The position numbers and the translations under genes are program-made. The notes under the pieces are model-generated. The model was given only the letters and a program-made list of their open reading frames with translations, searched no databases and was not told the DNA's origin. Positions 34,739 to 42,222 of a stretch of 63,406 nt of DNA are shown in pieces. Each line of letters opens with the position of its first letter. Positions within the stretch are counted from its first letter, which is position 1. Location: positions 1 through 63,406 of the IMG/VR virus record IMGVR_UViG_3300042465_001918; one strand, written 5' to 3'. This DNA is from a virus.

Positions 34739-35229
34739 CAAAATTGAGTCTCCCAACGTTGCCCATTAACGATTTTATGGATTGTAGGCTGCCCCACTCC
34801 AAAAACACAGCTTATTTGAGACTGGCTAAATTTACCGCTGGCGTATAATTCTCGAATAAACAGAATTTGGCTGGCTACAAGTTTTGACATTCCATTTGCG
34901 GCTCCGAACTGTGGTTTCCCGCCAGACCTACCTTTAGCAACGCGGTCAGCAACATTGTCCGCATTAGTACCAATAAACAAATGCGCTGGATTCACACACT
35001 TGGGGTTATCGCACGAATGTAAGACATGCAAATTGGAGTCGAGCGAATCAAGCAACCCGTGCAAAACCGCCGAAACCCGGTGTGCTGTTCTACTTAGCCC
35101 TCTGTGTACATAGAACCACCCATAACCAATCGGCAGACAGTGGGCAGTCCACTCCCAGCAGCCGCCGACGCCCTGCTTATTGACCTTCGGCCAAAAGCGC
35201 ACATCAAGGGAAGCTGCCGTTTTACTCAT
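34738..35229 (-). CDS. HNH homing endonuclease, 163 aa
   Basis: FWPKVNKQGVGGCWEWTAHC then VLHSCDNPKCVNPAHLFIGT with NADNVADRVAKGR is the classic free-standing HNH homing endonuclease. The C-terminus ASGKFSQSQISCVFGVGQPT then IHKIVNGQRW is a DNA-recognition helix-turn-helix. It would cut an unoccupied allele to spread by recombination. It sits between two small basic-protein genes with 4-bp overlaps, so the cluster tolerates insertion. Confidence 0.85.
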   Translation of the reverse strand: MSKTAASLDVRFWPKVNKQGVGGCWEWTAHCLPIGYGWFYVHRGLSRTAHRVSAVLHGLLDSLDSNLHVLHSCDNPKCVNPAHLFIGTNADNVADRVAKGRSGGKPQFGAANGMSKLVASQILFIRELYASGKFSQSQISCVFGVGQPTIHKIVNGQRWETQF

Positions 35230-35900
35230 ACCATCCTGCCTTTGGTCTTGCCACGCTGAGCAATACCATCACCGCGTTTAGATGTAGATGATACAGCGCC
35301 GCCCGAAGCCATTTTCTTGACTGGAGCCTTTGCTTTGACTGCGCCGCCTTTTTTCATAGCAGGTAGGAATTGTGAACCTAGGCTCATCCTTTCGCCAATT
35401 GGTGCTGCTCTGTCGCCGAGTAAACCGCGTAGTCCAGTCATACCCCCTCCTACACCGATTGGTGCTGGTGAAGTACCAACCGGCCCACCATCAGGCGTTG
35501 GCTCTGCAATACCTTTGTATTTTCTGTAAGCCGCGTCTTGCGCCCGCCCAACCGACCCAGAGCCTACGCTGCCAAAGTACGGAGAGTCGTACATATCCAT
35601 CGTAGCCGGTTTACCTGCCGAGTCTTTTTGAAACCCCTTGTACTCAGGCGAACTATAAAAAGCATCTTTTTTTCCCACCACCGGTTGGGGGGTTGGTGGT
35701 GCCAGTCTGGGTGCAATAACAGGTTTTGCCACCGGTCTGGGTGCAATAACAGGTTTTGCCACCGGTCTGGGTGCCATGACCGGTTTTGCTGCAACCGGTT
35801 TGGGTGCCATGACCGGTTTTGCTGCAACCGGTTTGGGTGCCATGACAGGTTTGCCCATCACAGGTTTAGGTGCGACCGGCTTAGGCTTAAAAATCGCCAT
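35226..35900 (-). CDS. Pro/Lys/Ala repeat protein with C-terminal RGKT signature, 224 aa
   Basis: Residues about 5-70 are tandem PVMAPKPVAAK / PVIAPRPVAK repeats (see the repeat feature). The middle, SPEYKGFQKDSAGKPATMDM then YDSPYFGSVGSGSVG, is folded or loop-like. The tail is MKKGGAVKAKAPVKKMASGG then SKRGDGIAQRGKTKGRMV, the family signature. ATG 35900 lies beyond a GGAAGGATGG ribosome site; the in-frame start at 35951 would overlap the upstream gene more. Likely virion-associated; function unknown. Confidence 0.65.
   Translation of the reverse strand: MAIFKPKPVAPKPVMGKPVMAPKPVAAKPVMAPKPVAAKPVMAPRPVAKPVIAPRPVAKPVIAPRLAPPTPQPVVGKKDAFYSSPEYKGFQKDSAGKPATMDMYDSPYFGSVGSGSVGRAQDAAYRKYKGIAEPTPDGGPVGTSPAPIGVGGGMTGLRGLLGDRAAPIGERMSLGSQFLPAMKKGGAVKAKAPVKKMASGGAVSSTSKRGDGIAQRGKTKGRMV
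35700..35875 (-). repeat. 30/33-bp tandem repeat inside a virion gene
   Basis: About six units, the first two 30 bp and identical (GGTTTTGCCACCGGTCTGGG plus GTGCAATAACA, plus-strand reading), then 33-bp versions with an extra GCA codon. They encode PVIAPRPVAK and PVMAPKPVAAK. Near-identity at the DNA level indicates recent expansion; unit number may vary between strains. Confidence 0.8.
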
Positions 35901-35901
35901 A

Positions 35902-36189
35902 TCAAACCATCCTTCCACGAGTTTTGCCGCGCTGAGCAATGCCGTCGCCACGACGTGCGGTGACCTTGCCGCCCTTTTTCATCTGGACGGGGGTTGCTGT
36001 TGCGGGATTCTGTTCCATCTGTGCGGCGTCTGCTGCCCCTGCGTTGACCTGAACTAAGGGCGAGTTGTTGCCCAGACCAACAGAAGGCGTCGGCGCCGCA
36101 GGAGCCGACATCTGCCCTTGCCCAAACGGGTAGTTGGAATTTGCAACTACGCCGCCGTCGTCAAACCGTTTTGCTCTTTTTGTAGCCAT
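35902..36189 (-). CDS. Small protein with C-terminal RGKT signature, 95 aa
   Basis: The N-terminus is MATKRAKRFDDGGVV, the middle is Pro/Ala/Gln-rich and probably disordered, and the tail is QMKKGGKVTA then RRGDGIAQRGKTRGRMV. The tail nearly equals that of the neighbouring protein, but their codons differ, so selection acts on the protein. RKRFDDGG also occurs as RRFQEGG in the 331-aa member. Confidence 0.65.
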   Translation of the reverse strand: MATKRAKRFDDGGVVANSNYPFGQGQMSAPAAPTPSVGLGNNSPLVQVNAGAADAAQMEQNPATATPVQMKKGGKVTARRGDGIAQRGKTRGRMV

Positions 36190-36191
36190 GA

Positions 36192-36446
36192 TTACACCAT
36201 CCGGCCTTTTGTGTGGCCCTTGGTGATGCAGCCATCAGCACGAGTGACACCACCGGACTTAAAGCGTTTGCCCATCTCCGTGCGAGTGGTTGGCGCTTTC
36301 TCCGCCGCCTTCTTGGCTTTTTCATCAGCCATCGTCTGCTTCATAGCATCTGTAGGTGGGGCGTCAGTGCCGCCAGAACGGGCTTCTTCTCTGGCTTTCT
36401 TCGCCAGAGTTTCTGCGTCAATTGCTGCTTGCTTTGCATCAGACAT
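36192..36446 (-). CDS. Small basic protein with divergent RGKT-type signature, 84 aa
   Basis: A charged helix (AAIDAETLAKKAREEARSGG, then MKQTMADEKAKKAAEKAPTT) precedes KRFKSGGVTRADGCITKGHT then KGRMV. The signature is altered: GCITKGHTKG in place of GIAQRGKTRG. Two bases separate it from the next gene. Confidence 0.6.
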   Translation of the reverse strand: MSDAKQAAIDAETLAKKAREEARSGGTDAPPTDAMKQTMADEKAKKAAEKAPTTRTEMGKRFKSGGVTRADGCITKGHTKGRMV

Positions 36447-36448
36447 AA

Positions 36449-37444
36449 TTAGTAGATCTTTCCGCGAGTTTTGCCACGCAATGCGATACCATCACCACGC
36501 TTAGAGGCTGTAGAGCTTTTGACAGATCCGCCATGGGCCATCTTTTTGACTGTGCCGCCTCTTTTCTTGGATTGTTTTGCTGCCGACGAAGCTAAACCTT
36601 GAAATTCATCGAGCAGATTGGCATCAATGCCTTCTTCGGCTTGTTTTTTAAGAATGGCTCGCTTCTGGGCACCCACCCGAGACGCTTCTTTAGCGGCTTG
36701 TCCCGCTTTATACATCTTTCTGCCCTTATAAAGAGCGCCAGTAAGTAAACCCAATCCCGCAGCGCCAGCACCTAAAGTGCCAGCCTCTAAGCCCTTTTGA
36801 GTGTTTTCCGCTGAAGGCGGTTTAAAAGCTTGGTCAATGCCAGCTTGCCGCTCTTCTTTGGTGGTTGCAGTCGGTTTAGCAGCAGCAGGCGCCGCAGCCG
36901 GAGTTTTAGCTCTTGCATCTACCGCTGCTCTCCTAGAATACTTTCTAAGATCATCCGTAGCATTAGCTGAACTAGATGCAGCAGCAGGTCTGGAGGCGGC
37001 AGGCTTTACCTTGCCAGCAAGAATTGCCGCATTCTGAGCTTGAGCCACTGGAGATGGAGCCATTCTTTTTTCATCGCGCATGCCTTCTGCGCGGCCACGA
37101 GCCATCATTTCTGACATCCGAGCGGTCTCGCCTGCTTCAGCGTCTAGCTGTTCAGGCGCATAGCTGCTTTTTGCAGGACGGGCGGCATTCATTTCATCAA
37201 CCATGCGGTTGGCAGCAAGCTCACTCGCTGCGTCACGATCCATCTTTGCACGGCCAGCCCCAAGGCGGTTGTATGCCTGTGAGCCTTCTTGATCGATGTT
37301 GCCCATACGAAGACGCTCAAAGAAACCCATGGGAGCATCCTTGTTCGAGGCGGCAAGGCCAGCCATCTTGTCGGCAGTTTCTCCGCCCTCTTGAAAGCGA
37401 CGAACGCGCTTAACGGGTTTTTTCATTGGTTTCTTTGTAGCCAT
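36449..37444 (-). CDS. Gly/Ala-rich virion-block protein with RGKT signature, 331 aa
   Basis: The N-terminus MATKKPMKKPVKRVRRFQEG has a basic start. The middle is Ala/Glu/Arg helical, and a hydrophobic stretch at about 225-250 (GAGAAGLGLLTGALYKG) could insert in a membrane. The C-terminus KKRGGTVKKMAHGGSVKS then SKRGDGIALRGKTRGKIY is the signature. ATG 37444 was chosen for GGAG 9 nt upstream. The membrane-like segment makes this member a candidate ejection or capsid-lining protein. Confidence 0.6.
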   Translation of the reverse strand: MATKKPMKKPVKRVRRFQEGGETADKMAGLAASNKDAPMGFFERLRMGNIDQEGSQAYNRLGAGRAKMDRDAASELAANRMVDEMNAARPAKSSYAPEQLDAEAGETARMSEMMARGRAEGMRDEKRMAPSPVAQAQNAAILAGKVKPAASRPAAASSSANATDDLRKYSRRAAVDARAKTPAAAPAAAKPTATTKEERQAGIDQAFKPPSAENTQKGLEAGTLGAGAAGLGLLTGALYKGRKMYKAGQAAKEASRVGAQKRAILKKQAEEGIDANLLDEFQGLASSAAKQSKKRGGTVKKMAHGGSVKSSTASKRGDGIALRGKTRGKIY

Positions 37445-37457
37445 CTTGTACTCCAAG

Positions 37458-37958
37458 TTAAATGATCTTGCCTTTGGTCTTGCCGCGAGACTCAATGCCG
37501 CCGCCTATGGAGTAACCCATGCCGGTAACCTTTTTGTTCACGGGGCCACCTTTTTTCATCTTGCCTTCGCCATCTGCGGCAAACGCTGGAATCTTTTTGC
37601 CGTCTTTCATGACCATGGGCATGCCGCCCTCTTTGAGGCCAGCGTGAGCTTTAGAGGCGGGTTTGGCTGCGTGTTTGGCAAGAGCAGCAGGCATGCCACC
37701 CTTTTTCATGCCCATTTCAGCCCTCTCGTGCTTGATCATGGACTTGGGGGCACCAGCTTTTTTCATGAAGCCGATTTCTTTCTTCACCATTGCCTTGGAT
37801 TCTTTCATGTCGCCACCTTTTGAAAATTTGCGGCCCTTGTCCGCTGTTGAAAAGTCTTTACCCACGGACTGTGGAACGCCTACTTTCTTGGCGAATGCTG
37901 GGTTATTTGCCACAGCCGCCATGAAATTATGTTGTTTCTTGCTTGTGCTTGGCATCAT
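37458..37958 (-). CDS. Conserved Lys/Gly-rich virion-block protein, 166 aa
   Basis: MPSTSKKQHNFMAAVANNPA then FAKKVGVPQSVGKDFSTADK is a widely conserved small phage protein opening (DUF3008-like). KKGGM repeats (about 85, 110, 135) follow, and the tail is GGGIESRGKTKGKII, a variant signature. Two ATGs, 37958 and 37955, are possible. Confidence 0.65.
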   Translation of the reverse strand: MMPSTSKKQHNFMAAVANNPAFAKKVGVPQSVGKDFSTADKGRKFSKGGDMKESKAMVKKEIGFMKKAGAPKSMIKHERAEMGMKKGGMPAALAKHAAKPASKAHAGLKEGGMPMVMKDGKKIPAFAADGEGKMKKGGPVNKKVTGMGYSIGGGIESRGKTKGKII

Positions 37959-38194
37959 TTCCCCGCCTGAATAAGCTGGTCAATCTTGGCCTCAAGGCGG
38001 TTGAACCGCTGGTCAATGTGCTCAGTTATTCGCTGAACTTCTGCTTTAGTTGTGTAATCACGGGCAATTTCCTCTCGTGTTATGTTCAAAAGCCGCTCAA
38101 GACGCTTTATGTCTTCGAACTTCTCTCGCACAAAGAACCACAGTGCGCCCATAAACACCGATAGAGCGCCCGACCATATGATGTTGATGTCCAT
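37955..38194 (-). CDS. Small membrane protein with coiled coil, 79 aa
   Basis: MDINIIWSGALSVFMGALWF forms an N-terminal transmembrane helix, followed by a long charged coiled coil (REKFEDIKRLERLLNITREE then IDQRFNRLEAKIDQLIQAG). It resembles small phage proteins annotated as inner-membrane or holin-like. ATG 38194 is preferred; an in-frame start at 38212 exists. It is the only non-signature protein inside the cluster. Confidence 0.65.
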   Translation of the reverse strand: MDINIIWSGALSVFMGALWFFVREKFEDIKRLERLLNITREEIARDYTTKAEVQRITEHIDQRFNRLEAKIDQLIQAGK

Positions 38195-38195
38195 C

Positions 38196-38546
38196 TCAGC
38201 ACATCTTTCCACGGGTTTTGCCGCGCTGGGCTATGCCGTCTGCACGTTTAGAAGCCGAGACTGCGCCACCTTTGGAAAAAGGCTTTCCGCCGTATTCTGG
38301 ATCATACTGATAATCCCGGTCGCCTCTATCGATGGATTTTTGCTCTGCTTCAATATCCCGGGCAAGTTTATCGCTGTAGTCTTTTCTACCTTTGGAGCCA
38401 GAATACTTTGGGCCGCCAAAAAAAGGAACGAAATTCATGACATCGCCAGCATAGCCAGCCGCCTTAGAACCCAAACTCTCGTTGCTTTCTTTTCGATTTT
38501 GCAAGTCTTTAAGGCGTTGCTTGTCCGTAGTATTTTTGGCGGCCAT
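38196..38546 (-). CDS. Small charged protein with RGKT signature, 116 aa
   Basis: TDKQRLKDLQNRKESNESLG then NFVPFFGGPKYSGSKGRKDY form the body. The tail is PFSKGGAVSASKRADGIAQR with GKTRGKMC. This is the cleanest form of the signature (KGGAV...KRADGIAQRGKTRG). Role unknown. Confidence 0.65.
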   Translation of the reverse strand: MAAKNTTDKQRLKDLQNRKESNESLGSKAAGYAGDVMNFVPFFGGPKYSGSKGRKDYSDKLARDIEAEQKSIDRGDRDYQYDPEYGGKPFSKGGAVSASKRADGIAQRGKTRGKMC

Positions 38547-38553
38547 GTTTACC

Positions 38554-38811
38554 TCAGCACTTCCATCTCTTCAGAGCAGCCGCCTTGCGGGTGGGCTGGC
38601 CTTTTTCATCTTTGAGCGGCCCGGGCATCCCTGACATCCGTGCGCAGAACGAATCCTTGCGCTTGCCGCCCTGCGGCTGGGGAGCCTTCAGGTTGCTGCC
38701 CGTAGCAGCGTTGTACTTAGCACGGCCTTTGGCAGTCAGACCCGCTCCCTTGGAGATCGGGAGCTTTTCGCCACGACCAACCGAGAGAACCGGGCCTTTC
38801 TTTTTAGCCAT
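38554..38811 (-). CDS. DUF6321-like small basic protein, 85 aa
   Basis: KGAGLTAKGRAKYNAATGSN then LKAPQPQGGKRKDSFCARMS with a final ALKRWKC matches small phage proteins of the DUF6321 type. Basic and Gly-rich, likely a DNA-binding or virion-interior component. ATG 38811 is chosen because the open frame upstream overlaps the next gene. Confidence 0.65.
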   Translation of the reverse strand: MAKKKGPVLSVGRGEKLPISKGAGLTAKGRAKYNAATGSNLKAPQPQGGKRKDSFCARMSGMPGPLKDEKGQPTRKAAALKRWKC

Positions 38812-39319
38812 AATAAATCTGCGCTGCGTCAATGGCGTCCATATAGGCGTAAATCCCATTTACTGCCAATACACCTTCGCCGGGAACAAGAGGGGCATTC
38901 TGGAACTCGTCTGATGAGTGAGTTTCATAAGTTAACAGCCAACGATTTACACCACTGACATAAATCGCTGCTGGGGTGCCTGTAATATTCCCAGTATTGA
39001 TGTCTTTGATCGTAAACGCATCTGCGGTTGTTACAGTAATGGGGTAATTTCCATCAGTAGCAGAGCCGCCCGAACCGCCGTCAAAGTGAATGCCAACTAC
39101 AGTACCAGTTGTCAACCCATGCGCAGTTTTACCAATCGTCACGGTTGTGCCGCTACGACCATAAGTTACGCTTGAGGTTACTGGGGCTACGGTTGTGTCA
39201 AACAAAACCAAAGTTCCGGAAGCGCCGTAAAAAGAAACGCCTTTTACACGGTTACGCCCAAGAACAAAAAAACCGCTTTGGTTTAAATGACCTTGTCTTA
39301 CGTCATACTGCATCGTCAT
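38804..39319 (-). CDS. Virion structural protein, 171 aa
   Basis: Beta-rich: YDVRQGHLNQSGFFVLGRNR, then VKGVSFYGASGTLVLFDTTV, with GKTAHGLTTGTVVGI strands as in phage fibronectin-like or decoration domains. Placed between small basic proteins and the 190-aa decoration-like protein. No enzyme motif. Its 5' end overlaps the next small gene by 17 bp. Confidence 0.55.
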   Translation of the reverse strand: MTMQYDVRQGHLNQSGFFVLGRNRVKGVSFYGASGTLVLFDTTVAPVTSSVTYGRSGTTVTIGKTAHGLTTGTVVGIHFDGGSGGSATDGNYPITVTTADAFTIKDINTGNITGTPAAIYVSGVNRWLLTYETHSSDEFQNAPLVPGEGVLAVNGIYAYMDAIDAAQIYYG

Positions 39320-39482
39320 GTTGTTGCTCCAGTTCTGGTGATGGGCGATCTAATTCGGTCAACAAAACATCCACCATTGCAATTGCTCCGTTAGCCTGTT
39401 GGATGAGGTCCAGATACTTTTGCCGTTGCTCAAGTGCCTGACCCCTTAACCCCAACAGGTAGTCCTTATCTAACTCGGCCAT
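39303..39482 (-). CDS. Small helical protein, 59 aa
   Basis: Read from ATG 39482, which forms TAATG with the stop of the 190-aa gene, to TGA 39303. Sequence: MAELDKDYLLGLRGQALEQR then QKYLDLIQQANGAIAMVDVL with an acidic tail. Helical and Gln-rich, the usual look of small phage accessory factors. It overlaps the next gene by 17 bp. Confidence 0.6.
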   Translation of the reverse strand: MAELDKDYLLGLRGQALEQRQKYLDLIQQANGAIAMVDVLLTELDRPSPELEQQHDDAV

Positions 39483-40054
39483 TAGGCGTTGAAGTTAGCG
39501 GCAGTAGCTGCCAGCAGGTAATAGTCACTGCCAGCAATCTTCACGCGAAGACCGTGCGTAATCTCGTTGACGTTGGTAATCGTGCCAGTAGCAGCCAATT
39601 TGGCACCGGCAACAGTTACACCAGCCAGATTTAGCAGGTAGCCGTTGGTATCGACAGTAGCAGCGCCAGCGCCATTAAGCGAAGCGTAAATCATCGAAGT
39701 GGCTGCGCCAGTAGAAGCGCCAGAGCCAGCGTTCAACTCGATTTCAACAGGAGCGTAGGTTCCAGAAGATGTACCGGCAGACAGGGTCAACTCAGCAACA
39801 AAGGCTGAACCCAGACCAGTTGTGCGACCAGTAGCGCCGTAGGTGACTTCGGCTTTTAGGGCGTTAGAGAACGAACCCAGAGCAACGTTAGCGCTCATCT
39901 GGAACAATGTGCGTCCGCCCGTGCCGCCAACACCCGTCATCGTGACGGCAGTGGTGCTCGCATTAAAAGCTGCGGCACCAGTGGAAGAATTGGAAATTGT
40001 GGTAATGAAGCCGTTTTGCGAAGCAACTGGGCCGGAGAAGGTGGTTAATGCCAT
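39482..40054 (-). CDS. Capsid decoration-type protein, 190 aa
   Basis: N-terminus MALTTFSGPVASQNGFITTI; the whole protein is Ala/Thr/Ser/Gly beta-rich (VEIELNAGSGASTGAATSMI then YASLNGAGAATVDTNGYLLN). This type follows the coat protein gene in environmental podoviruses and is probably an outer-capsid or head-surface protein. It has its own promoter just after the coat-gene terminator, so it may be made in a different amount from the coat. Confidence 0.6.
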   Translation of the reverse strand: MALTTFSGPVASQNGFITTISNSSTGAAAFNASTTAVTMTGVGGTGGRTLFQMSANVALGSFSNALKAEVTYGATGRTTGLGSAFVAELTLSAGTSSGTYAPVEIELNAGSGASTGAATSMIYASLNGAGAATVDTNGYLLNLAGVTVAGAKLAATGTITNVNEITHGLRVKIAGSDYYLLAATAANFNA

Positions 40055-40143
40055 GATATGGTCCTTACATGCAAGTTAGGCGTATCTGTCTGCATGTCGT
40101 CAGCCGGGACTGTCAGATACACCGGAAAGCCCGGAGTGGCATC

Positions 40144-40172
40144 TTTATACCATGCCGTTTAAACTTGTGCAA
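40144..40172 (-). promoter_or_regulatory. Candidate late promoter between coat gene and decoration gene
   Basis: On the minus strand: TTGCAC (40172-40167), a 17-nt spacer, TATAAA (40149-40144). The spacer contains one GTTTAAAC palindrome (40157-40164). It lies just beyond the terminator, so transcription can restart for the downstream block. Confidence 0.6.
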
Positions 40173-40175
40173 GAA

Positions 40176-40197
40176 AAAAGGGGCCGAAGCCCCTTTT
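40176..40197 (-). terminator. Intrinsic terminator after the major capsid gene
   Basis: Nine-bp stem AAAAGGGGC / GCCCCTTTT with the stable TTCG loop on the minus strand, followed by TTTTTTCTT. It lies 12 bp after the coat-protein stop. It could insulate or boost the capsid transcript; the stem is also symmetric enough to work on the plus strand. Confidence 0.8.
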
Positions 40198-40208
40198 CTC
40201 ATTTTCCC

Positions 40209-41138
40209 TTACGCGCCGGGTGATCCGAAGATGCCCAGTGGGTCAGAGAAGCCGAAGCTGTAACGCTCACGGGCTTTGTAACGGACGTTGCCGGTGTCGA
40301 AGTCACCATCCATGGATGTTGTCATCGCAGCACGCTCGAAGTGCTTCAAACCGTTAGGAACGTCTGTGGTCAAGAACCAAGCATTCGGATCGGTCAGATA
40401 GTGGTTAACGGTGTAACCAGCAGAGATGGTGCCCATTGACTTCAACGCATTGATGTCGTTGTCAGCGGTAGCAACACGCAGTTCGGTGTCCAGCAAACGC
40501 TTTGCCACGAACATCAAATTTGGTGGGATCACCAGTTTGACGGGCTTGGAAGCGATCAACAGACCACGCTCATCCACCCAAGCAGCGATCTGAATGGTTG
40601 CGGCTTCCAAAGAAGTCTCATTCAAATCAGCAGGTGTGGATGGGGTGTTGTTGTTTACACCACCGCTAACCAGCGGGTGACCGACCAGTTGGGCAGAACT
40701 GTTGTAGCCGAACAGAGACACGCCGTCACCACCGAGGGCGGTACCGGAGAAGCCTGTATTCAGAACAGCAGCAGCTTTGACCTGTTTGGTGTAAGCCATA
40801 CCGCGAGCCAGAGCTTTGGTGTAGCGGGCAGACAAACTGTCGTACAGGTTGTCTTCCACTGCTTCTTCAGTGATGGAGAAGCCCAGAGCGATGGTCTCGT
40901 GGGTGTAGCGTGCAGTAAAGGCTTCCTGCGCGTTGTCAAAAGCGATGGACGAACCCTCGTTTTTAACAGGTGCAGCGCCGAAACCGGACAGCTTGGTCTC
41001 TTCCTCAAATGAACGCTCAGAAGATTCTGTTTCGTACAGTTCTTTGTGCTCTTCGCCGTAGCGAGCATATTCCAGACCAAACAGTGCGTTCAGACCGGGG
41101 AGCAGTTCTTTAAGTAGTTGTGCGCGTGAAATAGCCAT
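40209..41138 (-). CDS. Major capsid protein, 309 aa
   Basis: AQLLKELLPGLNALFGLEYA then YGEEHKELYETESSERSFEE at the N-terminus and SIAFDNAQEAFTARYTHETI with ALGFSITEEAVEDNLYDSLS (E-loop and spine-helix regions) are typical of HK97-fold major head proteins in this phage type. It is followed by an intrinsic terminator, so it ends a transcript that also carries the scaffold and portal genes. Confidence 0.8.
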   Translation of the reverse strand: MAISRAQLLKELLPGLNALFGLEYARYGEEHKELYETESSERSFEEETKLSGFGAAPVKNEGSSIAFDNAQEAFTARYTHETIALGFSITEEAVEDNLYDSLSARYTKALARGMAYTKQVKAAAVLNTGFSGTALGGDGVSLFGYNSSAQLVGHPLVSGGVNNNTPSTPADLNETSLEAATIQIAAWVDERGLLIASKPVKLVIPPNLMFVAKRLLDTELRVATADNDINALKSMGTISAGYTVNHYLTDPNAWFLTTDVPNGLKHFERAAMTTSMDGDFDTGNVRYKARERYSFGFSDPLGIFGSPGA

Positions 41139-41149
41139 GATTTAGCTCC

Positions 41150-41752
41150 TTAGATGCCAACGGCGTTACTGAAGGCGTGTGCGCCGGGATTGAACTTAAC
41201 CAGAACATCTGGGAAAGCGTCAGTCACAGGGGATGCAAAGCCGATGATTTTGAACGCAGCAGCGGCGGTCTGAGTGGTTGACTCCAATGCGCTGGTCGAG
41301 TTACCTGTACGGGTAGAACCTGTAGAGGTGGACTGCACAGCAGCAAAGAAAGTGTTCGCACCGAGGTCCGACTGGTCAGCAACGCCGTCCAGTTGTGCTT
41401 GGAAAGTTACGGCGTCGTCGGTTACAACGTACGCAGTTACCACACCAGTTGTGCCGGAGGGGTAGTACTGGCCGTAAATCTGCTGACCTTGCGCGTTGAT
41501 GTACGAGCAGCCAACAAACACGCCAATAGCGCCCAGATTGTTACCACCAAGGTTATTGGTAGTCAAATCTGCGCCAGTAGCGGTAGACAGAGCGATATAA
41601 CCGTCTGCACCAATGATAACCACTTGCCCGTAAAACAGGTTTGTGCCTTCACCAGCGGGATCGATTAGAAACTGACTCGTAGCGCCAGCATAAGGCATGC
41701 CGTCGATACGATTAATGGGACGTAGCCCATAGGGGGAAGCAGTAGCGGCCAT
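41150..41752 (-). CDS. Head protein (capsid-associated), 200 aa
   Basis: ASPYGLRPINRIDGMPYAGA then TSQFLIDPAGEGTNLFYGQV is the conserved opening of small head proteins next to coat genes in many environmental podoviruses. The rest is beta-rich with no enzyme motif. Likely a capsid decoration or stabilisation protein. It begins 14 bp after the stop of the preceding gene. Confidence 0.65.
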   Translation of the reverse strand: MAATASPYGLRPINRIDGMPYAGATSQFLIDPAGEGTNLFYGQVVIIGADGYIALSTATGADLTTNNLGGNNLGAIGVFVGCSYINAQGQQIYGQYYPSGTTGVVTAYVVTDDAVTFQAQLDGVADQSDLGANTFFAAVQSTSTGSTRTGNSTSALESTTQTAAAAFKIIGFASPVTDAFPDVLVKFNPGAHAFSNAVGI

Positions 41753-41766
41753 TTAAGGACTCCTTG

Positions 41767-42222
41767 TTACTTTGAACCTGAACCAAATCCGCCACGAGTT
41801 GTTGATGACTTTCGGTCAGAAAACAACGGCATGCGCGGGTCATTGTTTCGCATGAAACTATTATCCACAGAGGTCATCTGGTTTGCAGCTTGTTGGTCGT
41901 AATACTCGTTCCGTGCCTGTACGCGATCAATAGCCTGCTTGCAGAGCATGAGGCCACCTGTCTCGACATTTCCGGTCTTAGCACTACCTTCCAGAAGCAA
42001 CTCCGGATGATCTGCCGCCTTCACTGGTTCCCAGCCTTCGCGCATCATTTTTGATACATGCGTAGGTTGTGGCATTCCATTGATACTCGTCATGATGTAA
42101 CGGTATCGATAGTTGGCATCGGGAAGCGGGTCGGGCAGCGAACTCGAAGGTGTATACACATAACGAGTTGTTTTTGCGCGTGACTCAAGATCACGAGGGT
42201 TCCGGTTTGTATTTTCAGCCAT
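41767..42222 (-). CDS. Conserved head-region protein, 151 aa
   Basis: RAKTTRYVYTPSSSLPDPLP then NYRYRYIMTSINGMPQPTHV and KMMREGWEPVKAADHPELLL are conserved landmarks of an uncharacterised protein encoded beside scaffolds in this phage group. The C-terminus is Gly/Ser-rich. It overlaps the scaffold gene by 8 bp. Role unknown, perhaps capsid assembly. Confidence 0.6.
   Translation of the reverse strand: MAENTNRNPRDLESRAKTTRYVYTPSSSLPDPLPDANYRYRYIMTSINGMPQPTHVSKMMREGWEPVKAADHPELLLEGSAKTGNVETGGLMLCKQAIDRVQARNEYYDQQAANQMTSVDNSFMRNNDPRMPLFSDRKSSTTRGGFGSGSK

Noticed and set aside
35700-35875. CRISPR array at the tandem repeats
   Set aside because: The units are contiguous with no spacers and encode a Pro/Lys repeat in frame.
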